Positions 17,793-25,781 of a DNA stretch of 42,225 bases are shown here, in pieces. Origin of the DNA: Saprospiraceae bacterium (GTDB lineage Bacteria; Bacteroidota; Bacteroidia; Chitinophagales; Saprospiraceae); NCBI GenBank assembly GCA_020630475.1, contig JAHDBI010000005.1, forward strand, positions 9,848 through 52,072. Direction: 5' to 3'. A program made the translations under genes and the position numbers. The notes below the pieces were generated by a model. It was not told the DNA's origin. It saw only the letters and a program-made list of their open reading frames with translations, and did no database searches. Positions within the stretch are counted from its first letter, which is position 1. Each line of letters starts with the position of its first letter.

Positions 17793-18812
17793 ATGCCTGA
17801 AAATTATAAACCGAAGTCCTTTTGGCAAAAGCCAGAAGGTGTTGTTGGCGGCATTGTATTAGGAGGCCTCATTGTAGGAGGCGGCCTATTGATCAATGCG
17901 TTCATTTCTACCATTTTAGGGGCCCTGACCACAACCCTAGGCCTGGTATCTGTCTTATTGGTATTGGGTACCGTCATTTATATGGCCTTAGACTCAAAGG
18001 TTCGTAATCTAATCTGGTATATGTATAAAAGTACGATGCGCTGGATTACAGGTCTTTTTGTACAAATTGATCCAATAGGTATTTTAAAAAGTTATATCGA
18101 CGATTTAAAACAAAATCTGAAAAAAATGAATCGTCAAATTGGAATGTTGAGAGGTCAAATGCACAAGTTGAAAGAAATGATCCTGAATAACCAAAAGGAC
18201 ATTAAGAGTAACTTACAAATGGCCAACGAAGCCAAGGTCAATTCCAAAAAGGCACAGATGATTTTAAAAAGCCGGAAGGCAGGCCGTCTGAAAGAATCGA
18301 ATGTCAAGCTGGAAGATTTGTACAAAAAAATGGAAATACTCTACAGGGTGCTTTCCAAAATGTATGAAAACTCTTCTATAATGATGGAGGATATTCAAGA
18401 TCAAGTCATGGTCAAAGAACAAGAGCGAAAAGCAATTATGGCGAGTCACTCAGCTATGAAATCTGCCATGAGTGTTATCAAGGGGGATCCAGACAAAAAA
18501 CAAATGTTTGACATGGCACTCGAAGCAGTAGCCGATGACGTCAGTCAAAAGGTTGGAGAAATGGAACGTTTTATGGATATGTCCGAAAACTTCATGAAGT
18601 CTATCGACCTGCAAAATGGAATATTTGAGGAACAAGGATTGAAGATGTTAGAAGAATGGGAAAAAGAAGGGGAATCTCTTTTATTGGGAGAAGCTAAAGA
18701 AGATTTGGTTTTACAAGCCAATGATGAAGAAGATGTCCTTGATCTTAATCAACCCATTAAAAGGCCGGAAAAAGTCGGTCGTGGGAACCAATACGATAAT
18801 TTCTTTGATTAA
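17793..18812 (+). CDS. PspA-like coiled-coil protein with two N-terminal membrane helices
   Basis: A 339-residue protein. Two glycine-rich transmembrane helices (about residues 17-39 and 43-67) are followed by a long helical body (about 80-285). This starts with a hairpin-like coiled coil (ILKSYIDDLKQNLKKMNRQI), continues with many Met/Lys-rich heptads, and has a late helix resembling PspA helix 4 (AMSVIKGDPDKKQMFDMALE). The tail is acidic. PspA/Vipp1/ESCRT-III proteins remodel or protect membranes but normally lack transmembrane helices, so this would be a membrane-integral relative. The similarity is by pattern only. It is followed after 39 bases by the binding protein-OmpA gene. Confidence 0.6.
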   Translation: MPENYKPKSFWQKPEGVVGGIVLGGLIVGGGLLINAFISTILGALTTTLGLVSVLLVLGTVIYMALDSKVRNLIWYMYKSTMRWITGLFVQIDPIGILKSYIDDLKQNLKKMNRQIGMLRGQMHKLKEMILNNQKDIKSNLQMANEAKVNSKKAQMILKSRKAGRLKESNVKLEDLYKKMEILYRVLSKMYENSSIMMEDIQDQVMVKEQERKAIMASHSAMKSAMSVIKGDPDKKQMFDMALEAVADDVSQKVGEMERFMDMSENFMKSIDLQNGIFEEQGLKMLEEWEKEGESLLLGEAKEDLVLQANDEEDVLDLNQPIKRPEKVGRGNQYDNFFD

Positions 18813-18851
18813 TACATACAGAACATAACTATTAAATAAAACGAACGAAAA

Positions 18852-20447
18852 ATGGCACGAAGACTCACCTCTTTTTCAAAATTGTTAATCACTATTCTTC
18901 TGGTCGCGCTTATATTTTTTGCGGGAAAATGGATACTCAACAATACTGAATTTGGTAGATCATTAATGGACAAGGCGGACGAAGTGTCTGCTACATCTTC
19001 TGATTCAAGCAACGATACAGCTGCAACTCGAACTTCAAATAGCTCCAACAAGTCGAACAACGATGACATCATAAAGGTTGGGGTGGTTACTTGGGGTGGA
19101 TATGCTGGCGGTCAATACTTCAATGAAGGATTTGAAGCATCAAAAGTTTCAAGATTTTACAAAGACTACGGTTTCCAAGTGGAATTCAAAATACTCGACG
19201 ATTTTGAGGCCTCTAGAGCCGCTTTTAAAAATGACGAGGTTAATTTATTATGGGCTACGATCGATGCATTCCCAACAGAAGTGGAAAGCCTTGCTCCATA
19301 CAAACCTAAGGTAGTATTTCAAGCTGATTGGTCTAGGGGTGGTGACGCTATAGTCGTAAGAAGAGGTATTAACACCGTTGCAGATCTTAAAGGGAAGAAA
19401 ATTGCTGTAGCAGAATTGACTCCTTCACATTCATTTTTACTTTGGTTGCTAGATGCTGGTGGACTTTCCATTGATGATGTCCAATTGGTTAAACAAGCAA
19501 GTGCCATTGATGCTGCTGCAGCCTTTAAAGGAAAGCAAGTAGACGCAGCTGTTGTATGGAGCCCGGATGATGCAGATTGCGTAAACTCAATTCCTGGATC
19601 AAGAGTATTAGAAAATACTAAATCAGCTTCTCATATTATTGCCGATGTCTTTATTGCTAAGGAAGCGTATATCAATAAGAATAGAGAGAAAATGCAACAA
19701 TTATATGAAGGATGGATGAGAGGAGCTGCCGAGATCAATGCATTTGATGCAAACAAAAGAAAAGCAGCTAAAATATTGGCGGAAGCTTTTGATGGATTTG
19801 ATGAAGGCATGACCTATGACGCCATCAATAATGTTAGACTTTGTACACATGGCGATAACTTAAATTTCTTTGGATTGAATAGAGATTATAAGAATGTCAC
19901 AGGAGAAAGTCTTTATGGCAAAATGACCAATGTATACGGAAGTCTTGGATTCGCTGGAGATAAAGTGCCTAATTGGAGATTAATACAATACAGTAAATTA
20001 GCTCAAAACGCTAAGAGCTTAAGTAGTGATCCTAATCAAAAAGGTGAAGCACAAAAAACATTCACGAAAGTGAAAGAATCAGATAAAACTAAAGCATCAA
20101 TTGCGAGTAAAGCTGTCAGTATTACATTCCCATCTGGTTCCAGTTCTTTAGATGAAAACAGCAAGTACATCATCGATAATGAATTTGTTGAAATCGCTAA
20201 AGCATTCTCTAATTCGAGAATTCGAATTGAAGGAAATACAGATATTACTGGATCCGCTCAATTGAATAAAACGCTTTCTGAAAAAAGAGCACGAGCAGTT
20301 GCTGATTACCTTATCCAAACTTACAATATGCCAAGAAATAGATTTATCGTAGTTGGAAATGGACCAAACAAACCGGTAGCAAGTAACGATACAGAAACAG
20401 GTAGAGCAAAGAACAGAAGAACTGATTTTGAATTAGTTCCTGAATAG
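18852..20447 (+). CDS. ABC substrate-binding protein fused to OmpA domain, inner-membrane anchored
   Basis: This 531-residue protein has an N-terminal membrane anchor (about 10-28) with no cleavage or lipobox motif, then a Ser/Asn/Thr-rich linker (40-72). A NitT/TauT-type periplasmic binding domain follows (about 73-400): VGVVTWGGYAGGQYFNEGF, DLKGKKIAVAELTPSHSFL and VDAAVVWSPD. The C-terminal OmpA domain (about 430-531) contains IEGNTDITGSAQLNKTLSEK and GRAKNRRTDF. RefSeq uses the name phosphate ABC transporter substrate-binding/OmpA family for such fusions, but the ligand is not known. It probably links a transporter in the inner membrane to peptidoglycan. Permease and ATPase genes follow. 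Confidence 0.85.
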   Translation: MARRLTSFSKLLITILLVALIFFAGKWILNNTEFGRSLMDKADEVSATSSDSSNDTAATRTSNSSNKSNNDDIIKVGVVTWGGYAGGQYFNEGFEASKVSRFYKDYGFQVEFKILDDFEASRAAFKNDEVNLLWATIDAFPTEVESLAPYKPKVVFQADWSRGGDAIVVRRGINTVADLKGKKIAVAELTPSHSFLLWLLDAGGLSIDDVQLVKQASAIDAAAAFKGKQVDAAVVWSPDDADCVNSIPGSRVLENTKSASHIIADVFIAKEAYINKNREKMQQLYEGWMRGAAEINAFDANKRKAAKILAEAFDGFDEGMTYDAINNVRLCTHGDNLNFFGLNRDYKNVTGESLYGKMTNVYGSLGFAGDKVPNWRLIQYSKLAQNAKSLSSDPNQKGEAQKTFTKVKESDKTKASIASKAVSITFPSGSSSLDENSKYIIDNEFVEIAKAFSNSRIRIEGNTDITGSAQLNKTLSEKRARAVADYLIQTYNMPRNRFIVVGNGPNKPVASNDTETGRAKNRRTDFELVPE

Positions 20448-20458
20448 ATAAAATCTGG

Positions 20459-20480
20459 ACCCCGACTTTTAAGTCGGGGT
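20459..20480 (+). terminator. Hairpin between binding-protein and permease genes
   Basis: Perfect 10-base arms ACCCCGACTT (20459-20468) and AAGTCGGGGT (20471-20480) have a 2-base gap and are followed by a TTTCATCTTCTT run. This is a GC-rich terminator-like hairpin 12 bases after the binding-protein stop and 38 bases before the permease start. It probably lets some transcripts stop early, or protects the 3' end, giving more binding protein than permease. Confidence 0.75.
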
Positions 20481-20518
20481 TTCATCTTCTTCCATAGCCA
20501 AATTAACCCATCACGGAA

Positions 20519-21637
20519 ATGTCATTATTCAAGCTACAAGGTGCATTATCTAAATCACAAACCATCATTCTCGGTATAGTAGGTGTCTGTTTTTTGATAC
20601 TTGTTTGGTGGATCATCGCAGAGACAAAATCCGAAAAGTTACCGGTTTATGAAGCAGTAGATTTTCCTCTTTCTACCATAGGAGCTGATGAAAAAATGCT
20701 GATGGAATTGGATTCTTTACAAAGATTAGATTCTTTAAGAGCAGCCAATGCCACAGAATTTGAAACACGTTATCCGATCATCCCACGTCCAGATAAAGTG
20801 GTAGCGGTCATACCCGAAATGATTCAAGAAGACAAACTTTTTAGTAATACCTTCTTATCCCTTTGGAGAAATATACAAGGATATCTTTGGTCTATTCTTT
20901 TGGCTATCCCTATTGGATTTTTACTTGGTTTACTTCCTTTATTTAAAGGTCTTTTTAGTAGACCAGTAGACGCCTTACGTTTTTTACCATTGACAGCATT
21001 GACGGGTATTTTCATGCTTGGTTTTGGAACAGAAGAGAAAATGAAAGTCAGCTTTTTAGCTTTCGGAATTTTCGTCTATCTCCTCCCTGTAGTAGTGCAG
21101 CGAGTCCGAGAAGTGAATGACGTTTATCTAAAAACGTCCTATACCTTAGGTGCGACAGATTGGCAAATGATCAGGACGGTGTACTTTCCATCGGTAATGA
21201 CAAAGCTCATCGATGACATTAGAGTTTTGACGGCCATTTCATGGACCTATATAATTATTGCTGAACTCCTCAATAAAGAAGGTGGAATCGGTGCATTGAT
21301 GTATACAAGTGGTAGACAAGGATTATCTGAAAAAGTATTTGCAGGTCTTTTTGTCATTATCCTTCTTGGCTTTTTACAGGATTTCATTTTCAGTTATATC
21401 CAAAAGAGAATCTTTCCGCATAATCATTTCAAAAGCCATGTTCCGGGAATCAGGGAATCCCAAATGGGTATTTATACGATCTTGATCATCTTAGTTGTCC
21501 TCGTAATCGTAGCCATCATTTCACCTGCCATTTCGGAAACAATGATGAAATATGCTCCGATAATGATCATCTCTGGATTAATTATTATAGGCATGGGAGA
21601 ATATAAAATTTTCAAGTTTAATCGTACTAATCAATAA
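20519..21637 (+). CDS. NitT/TauT-type ABC transporter permease with extended termini
   Basis: A 372-residue membrane protein. The core (about 110-300) is a BPD_transp_1 permease, with the EAA-loop motif TLGATDWQMIRTVYFPSV that docks on the ATPase. Typical SsuC/TauC permeases have 250-280 residues. This one adds an N-terminal helix (about 14-38), a 65-residue extracytoplasmic segment rich in Asp/Leu/Arg (MELDSLQRLDSLRAAN), and two extra C-terminal helices (about 318-342 and 346-364). The additions could contact the membrane-anchored binding protein or the PspA-like protein. The ATPase gene starts 3 bases after its stop. Confidence 0.87.
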   Translation: MSLFKLQGALSKSQTIILGIVGVCFLILVWWIIAETKSEKLPVYEAVDFPLSTIGADEKMLMELDSLQRLDSLRAANATEFETRYPIIPRPDKVVAVIPEMIQEDKLFSNTFLSLWRNIQGYLWSILLAIPIGFLLGLLPLFKGLFSRPVDALRFLPLTALTGIFMLGFGTEEKMKVSFLAFGIFVYLLPVVVQRVREVNDVYLKTSYTLGATDWQMIRTVYFPSVMTKLIDDIRVLTAISWTYIIIAELLNKEGGIGALMYTSGRQGLSEKVFAGLFVIILLGFLQDFIFSYIQKRIFPHNHFKSHVPGIRESQMGIYTILIILVVLVIVAIISPAISETMMKYAPIMIISGLIIIGMGEYKIFKFNRTNQ

Positions 21638-21640
21638 GTT

Positions 21641-22444
21641 ATGCTCGAATTTAAAGACACAGGATTAGATAATGTCATTGAGCTTCGAGGAATCAATCAA
21701 AGTTATGATGGCGGTCGTTCTTACATCATCAAAGATTTAGATTTCATTATTGAGAATAAACCTAACCAAGGTCAATTTGTGGTCATTTTAGGGATGTCCG
21801 GATGTGGAAAGTCTACCCTACTTCGATATATAGCCAACTTACAAAAACCCACCGACGGTACTGTTTTGGTGAACAATAAAGAAGTTGGAAAAGATAACAG
21901 AGTCAGTAAAGTATTTCAACAGTATTCCTCCTTACCATGGATGACCGTGTTAGATAACGTGGGGCTTGCACTTCGATACCAATCTATCCCAAAGCAAGAA
22001 AGAGATGAAAAAGCCATGGAGATGTTGGAAATGGTTGGACTAGCCGATCATGCGAATAAGTTTGCCCAATACCCTACACTATCTGGAGGGCAATTACAAA
22101 GAATTGCGATAGCGAGGAGCCTCTTGGCTAATCCTGACATACTGTTAATGGATGAGCCTTTTGGTGCACTTGATGTCAAGACGAGATTACAGATGCAAGA
22201 TCTTTTAGCAGATATATGGAATAAGTTTCAGTCTACGATAGTCTTTGTAACCCATGATATATCAGAAGCCGTTTATTTAGCCGATGATATCTATATCATG
22301 AAATCAGCTCCTTCCCATTTTGTAGAGCACATAAAGGTGGACTTGCCCTTGGACAGAACAAGACAAACCAAACGTGACCCAAGATATATCGAATTGGTAT
22401 ATCACGTTGAGGACATGATGGTGAAGGTTTCAGAGATGAAATAG
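21641..22444 (+). CDS. NitT/TauT-type ABC transporter ATPase
   Basis: A 267-residue ATP-binding subunit with every expected motif: Walker A GMSGCGKS (51-58), Q-loop VFQQYSSLPWM (91-101), signature LSGGQLQR (147-154), Walker B ILLMDEPFGALD (167-178) and the switch His205 in VTHD. It is close to SsuB/TauB/NrtD importers and probably drives the permease encoded 3 bases upstream. The transported molecule cannot be inferred. It ends the plus-strand block that begins at 16446. Confidence 0.92.
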   Translation: MLEFKDTGLDNVIELRGINQSYDGGRSYIIKDLDFIIENKPNQGQFVVILGMSGCGKSTLLRYIANLQKPTDGTVLVNNKEVGKDNRVSKVFQQYSSLPWMTVLDNVGLALRYQSIPKQERDEKAMEMLEMVGLADHANKFAQYPTLSGGQLQRIAIARSLLANPDILLMDEPFGALDVKTRLQMQDLLADIWNKFQSTIVFVTHDISEAVYLADDIYIMKSAPSHFVEHIKVDLPLDRTRQTKRDPRYIELVYHVEDMMVKVSEMK

Positions 22445-22544
22445 CCCATTTTCAATCTATAAAATAACAGTTTCCTCATTCAGCTTAATTTTTGCTTTCC
22501 AATTGGGGCTATTTTTAAATGGCTTTTTTAATATATTGTAGAGC

Positions 22545-25500
22545 ATGAAGGAACAGCTCCAAGAGGTACAGACCAGTAAAGCTTTTCAATCCCTAGTAAA
22601 GGGTTTGTCTCAGCGCCTCGAGCTTGATTATCAAGAGGTAGAAACAAAAGCAAAACAAGCACTGAAGGAGATGTTTTGTTTTCAACATCCCATCCTTCAC
22701 TCGTTCGGAATTCAATTTGCAGAATATGTCGTGGATCGGGCTTACGAAAAAACGATCGACGTTAATCTGTCCGAGATGAAAGCGCTGTCCAAATTAATGC
22801 GACGACATTCGGTGGCTTTTGTAATGACACACAAAACATATATCGACATGTTTGTCTTGGGTATAACCCTTGCAAGGCATGGATTGAAAATCCCTTACAT
22901 TTTTGCTGGCATTAACATGGCTTTCGCAGGATTAGGTCAATTGGGAAGACGGGCAGGAGCAATTTTTATTCGCCGTTCTTTTAAGGATGATGAAATATAT
23001 AAATCTGTACTTCGCTTCTTCATATCCGATCGAGTAAAATCAAAAGACCATTTTATGTGGGCACTTGAAGGTACTCGTAGCCGTACAGGAAAATTGGTCT
23101 GGCCTAAAATGGGCATCCTCAAATATATTCAAGAGGCAGAATCTCACGCTAATTCAGAAGTAAAATATGTGCCCATCTCTATTGTCTATGATTTGATTCC
23201 GGATGTAGAGGACATGACTTTAGAAGGTCGCGGTAAAATCAAAAAAAGTGAAAGCTTAAATTGGTTTATCAACTATGTGCGCAAAATGGGAGAAGAACAT
23301 GGTAAGATATCACTCCGTATGGGTGAGCCGGTAGATTATGACGACTTAGAAAAATCTGTCATTCCAGACGATGAAAATAATGACACCCCCTCTATTTCTA
23401 AATTTGCATTCGAATTAGCTCATCAAATAAACGACGTCACACCAGTAACCACAGCCAGCCTCATTTGCACCGCTTTATTGAGCAAATTTGCGATGACTAA
23501 AAGGGGAACTGAATCTATTGTATTGCAATTAATGGAAATCATCCATTATCAAAAATCTGATTCTCTGGTGGACAGGGGTAAGAACCTGTCACAGTCTATT
23601 CAAAGAGCACTCAACCTTTTGGTGAAAGCCAAAATCATCCAATTGGTCGGTGATGGTATCACGGCAAAATACTCCATCGTACCAGAGAATTACCTGAAGG
23701 CGAATTACTACGCCAACATGGCCATTCACCATTTGTACCATCGCGCTTTTATTGAACTCACGATTGTTAAATTGATCGATTCGAAATCGAAAAACCCATC
23801 CCATGAGTTTTGGGAAGAACTCATGTCGATTCGTGATTTGTTTAAGTTTGAATTTTTCTATTCCAACAAATCTGAGTTTTGTGACCAAATAGAAAATCAA
23901 TTGCATAAGATGGATTCCAATTGGCAAGATATCCTCGAAAACAATCCTAATGAACTAGCCAATTTAATCTCGAACCAAGACATCTATATTTCTCAGGTCA
24001 TTCTTAAAACTTTTTTGGAAGCTTATAAGGTGGTCGCATATGCCCTTAAAAACTTAGAAGAGGGTCGCGCCTATACTGATGATCAACTCATGCGTTCCTG
24101 TTTGTTTTATGGCGAAGAACTCCATTGGAAAGGAAAGATTCATCGATTAGAATCGGTCTCGAAACCTTTTATTCATAATGGGCTGAGACTGGCAAAAAAT
24201 CGGGATCTAATTCCTACAGCAAAAAACAAAAAAGTCAAAGCCATTGATCAATGGTTAAAGGATTTAAATGAACTCAGTCTCCGTATGGAGAAACTTTCTG
24301 ACTTCTATTCTGAAGAAAGATCTCTTGGATTTAAAGACCCCTCCGAACTTGGTGAAATTCCTGGTTCCATTACTTCAGATATCACTAAGACTGTCGTCGA
24401 CGGTGATGATGGTCCTAAAATAGCCGCATTTTTTGATCTGGACCGAACACTCATTTCTGGCTTTTCAGCTAAGCAATTTGTTAAATCTAGAATTGTCAGT
24501 GGTAAGATGACATCAAAAGAAATTGCTGCTCAATTTAGTGGTGGACTCATTTACGCACTCGGTAATAAAAATTTTGCAGGACTTGCAGCCATTAGTGCAA
24601 AAGGCATCAAAGGTGTAGAAGAAAAATCATTATTAGATTTAGGGGAGTCGGTGTATCTAAAACATTTGGCGAAAGCCATATATCCGCAATCCCGAGCCTT
24701 AGTGGAGGCACATATGGCAAAAGGGCATACGGTGGCCATTGTATCCGCTGCTACTCCTTATCAAGTTGGACCCATTGCGAGAGATTTAGGCATTAAGCAC
24801 ATTATGTGTACTCGAATGGAAGTCCAGGATGGAACATTTACAGGAAAGATAGTAGAACCGGCATGTTGGGGCGATGGGAAAGCTCAGGCAGGGTTGGCTT
24901 TCGCCAATGAAAACAATATTGACTTAAGTCAAAGTTATTTTTACACAGATAGCCATGATGACCTTCCACTCTTAGAAATTGTCGGTCATCCTCGGCCAGT
25001 GAACCCTGACAAGGATTTAACGGCTTTAGCCATTGAAAACGATTGGACAGTATATCGGTTCAATGATATGAATAGACCTAACATCACCAATTTTCTTCGT
25101 ACTGGAATGACTTTAACTGCTTTTGCACCAGCCGTTTTGTCTGGTCTTTCTAGTGGGCTTTTCAATAGAGATTGGGAGGAAGGAAAGAATTCTATGATGG
25201 CGATGGTAGGTGATCTTGGTACATGGATTTCGGGCATGAAAGTCGTGGTCAAAAACGAAGAAAATATCTGGAAACAAAGGCCGGCAGTATTCATTTTTAA
25301 TCATCAAAGCAATGTTGATTTAATGATTCTCGCTAAACTTCTGCGTAAGGATGCCGTTGGTATTGCCAAAAAAGAATTACAATACTCTCCTCTTGGGCCT
25401 ATTTTCAAAGCTGCTGGAATGATATTTATTGATAGAAGTAACAGAGAAAAAGCCATCGAGGCGATGCAGCCCGCAGTTGATGCGCTCAAAAATGGAATTT

Positions 25501-25781
25501 CCATTGGCCTTGCACCGGAAGGAACTAGAAGTTATGATTACTCTTTAGGCAAGTTTAAGAAGGGTGCATTTCATATTGCCATGGGTGCGAAAGTGCCTAT
25601 AGTCCCAATTGTCATAAAAAATGCTCATGATGCCATGCCACGTGGAGCAAACTTTATCCGTCCTTCAGTAGTGGAAGTAAGTGTTCTAGATCCAATTCCT
25701 ACAAAAAACTGGAAACGAAAAGATCTCGAAAAGAATATCGATGAAATAAGAAAGAAATTTTTAAAAGAACTAGGGCAATAG
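22545..25781 (+). CDS. Three-domain acyltransferase-HAD-acyltransferase (PlsB/PlsC-like)
   Basis: This 1078-residue cytoplasmic or membrane-surface enzyme has three domains. Domain 1 is a glycerolipid acyltransferase of GPAT type, with HKTYID (His96, Asp101), GAIFIRRSF and EGTRS (175-179). The middle is an HAD-IB phosphatase, with DLDRT (Asp631, Asp633) and the acidic TDSHDD (Asp802, 805, 806). Domain 3 is a second acyltransferase, with NHQSNVD (His920, Asp925) and PEGTRS (Glu992). In principle it could acylate glycerol-3-phosphate twice and remove phosphate, giving diacylglycerol. M. tuberculosis plsB2 and plsC (HAD-LPAAT) are separate relatives beside a triacylglycerol synthase gene. The stop abuts the convergent WS/DGAT stop with no gap. 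Confidence 0.88.
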   Translation: MKEQLQEVQTSKAFQSLVKGLSQRLELDYQEVETKAKQALKEMFCFQHPILHSFGIQFAEYVVDRAYEKTIDVNLSEMKALSKLMRRHSVAFVMTHKTYIDMFVLGITLARHGLKIPYIFAGINMAFAGLGQLGRRAGAIFIRRSFKDDEIYKSVLRFFISDRVKSKDHFMWALEGTRSRTGKLVWPKMGILKYIQEAESHANSEVKYVPISIVYDLIPDVEDMTLEGRGKIKKSESLNWFINYVRKMGEEHGKISLRMGEPVDYDDLEKSVIPDDENNDTPSISKFAFELAHQINDVTPVTTASLICTALLSKFAMTKRGTESIVLQLMEIIHYQKSDSLVDRGKNLSQSIQRALNLLVKAKIIQLVGDGITAKYSIVPENYLKANYYANMAIHHLYHRAFIELTIVKLIDSKSKNPSHEFWEELMSIRDLFKFEFFYSNKSEFCDQIENQLHKMDSNWQDILENNPNELANLISNQDIYISQVILKTFLEAYKVVAYALKNLEEGRAYTDDQLMRSCLFYGEELHWKGKIHRLESVSKPFIHNGLRLAKNRDLIPTAKNKKVKAIDQWLKDLNELSLRMEKLSDFYSEERSLGFKDPSELGEIPGSITSDITKTVVDGDDGPKIAAFFDLDRTLISGFSAKQFVKSRIVSGKMTSKEIAAQFSGGLIYALGNKNFAGLAAISAKGIKGVEEKSLLDLGESVYLKHLAKAIYPQSRALVEAHMAKGHTVAIVSAATPYQVGPIARDLGIKHIMCTRMEVQDGTFTGKIVEPACWGDGKAQAGLAFANENNIDLSQSYFYTDSHDDLPLLEIVGHPRPVNPDKDLTALAIENDWTVYRFNDMNRPNITNFLRTGMTLTAFAPAVLSGLSSGLFNRDWEEGKNSMMAMVGDLGTWISGMKVVVKNEENIWKQRPAVFIFNHQSNVDLMILAKLLRKDAVGIAKKELQYSPLGPIFKAAGMIFIDRSNREKAIEAMQPAVDALKNGISIGLAPEGTRSYDYSLGKFKKGAFHIAMGAKVPIVPIVIKNAHDAMPRGANFIRPSVVEVSVLDPIPTKNWKRKDLEKNIDEIRKKFLKELGQ

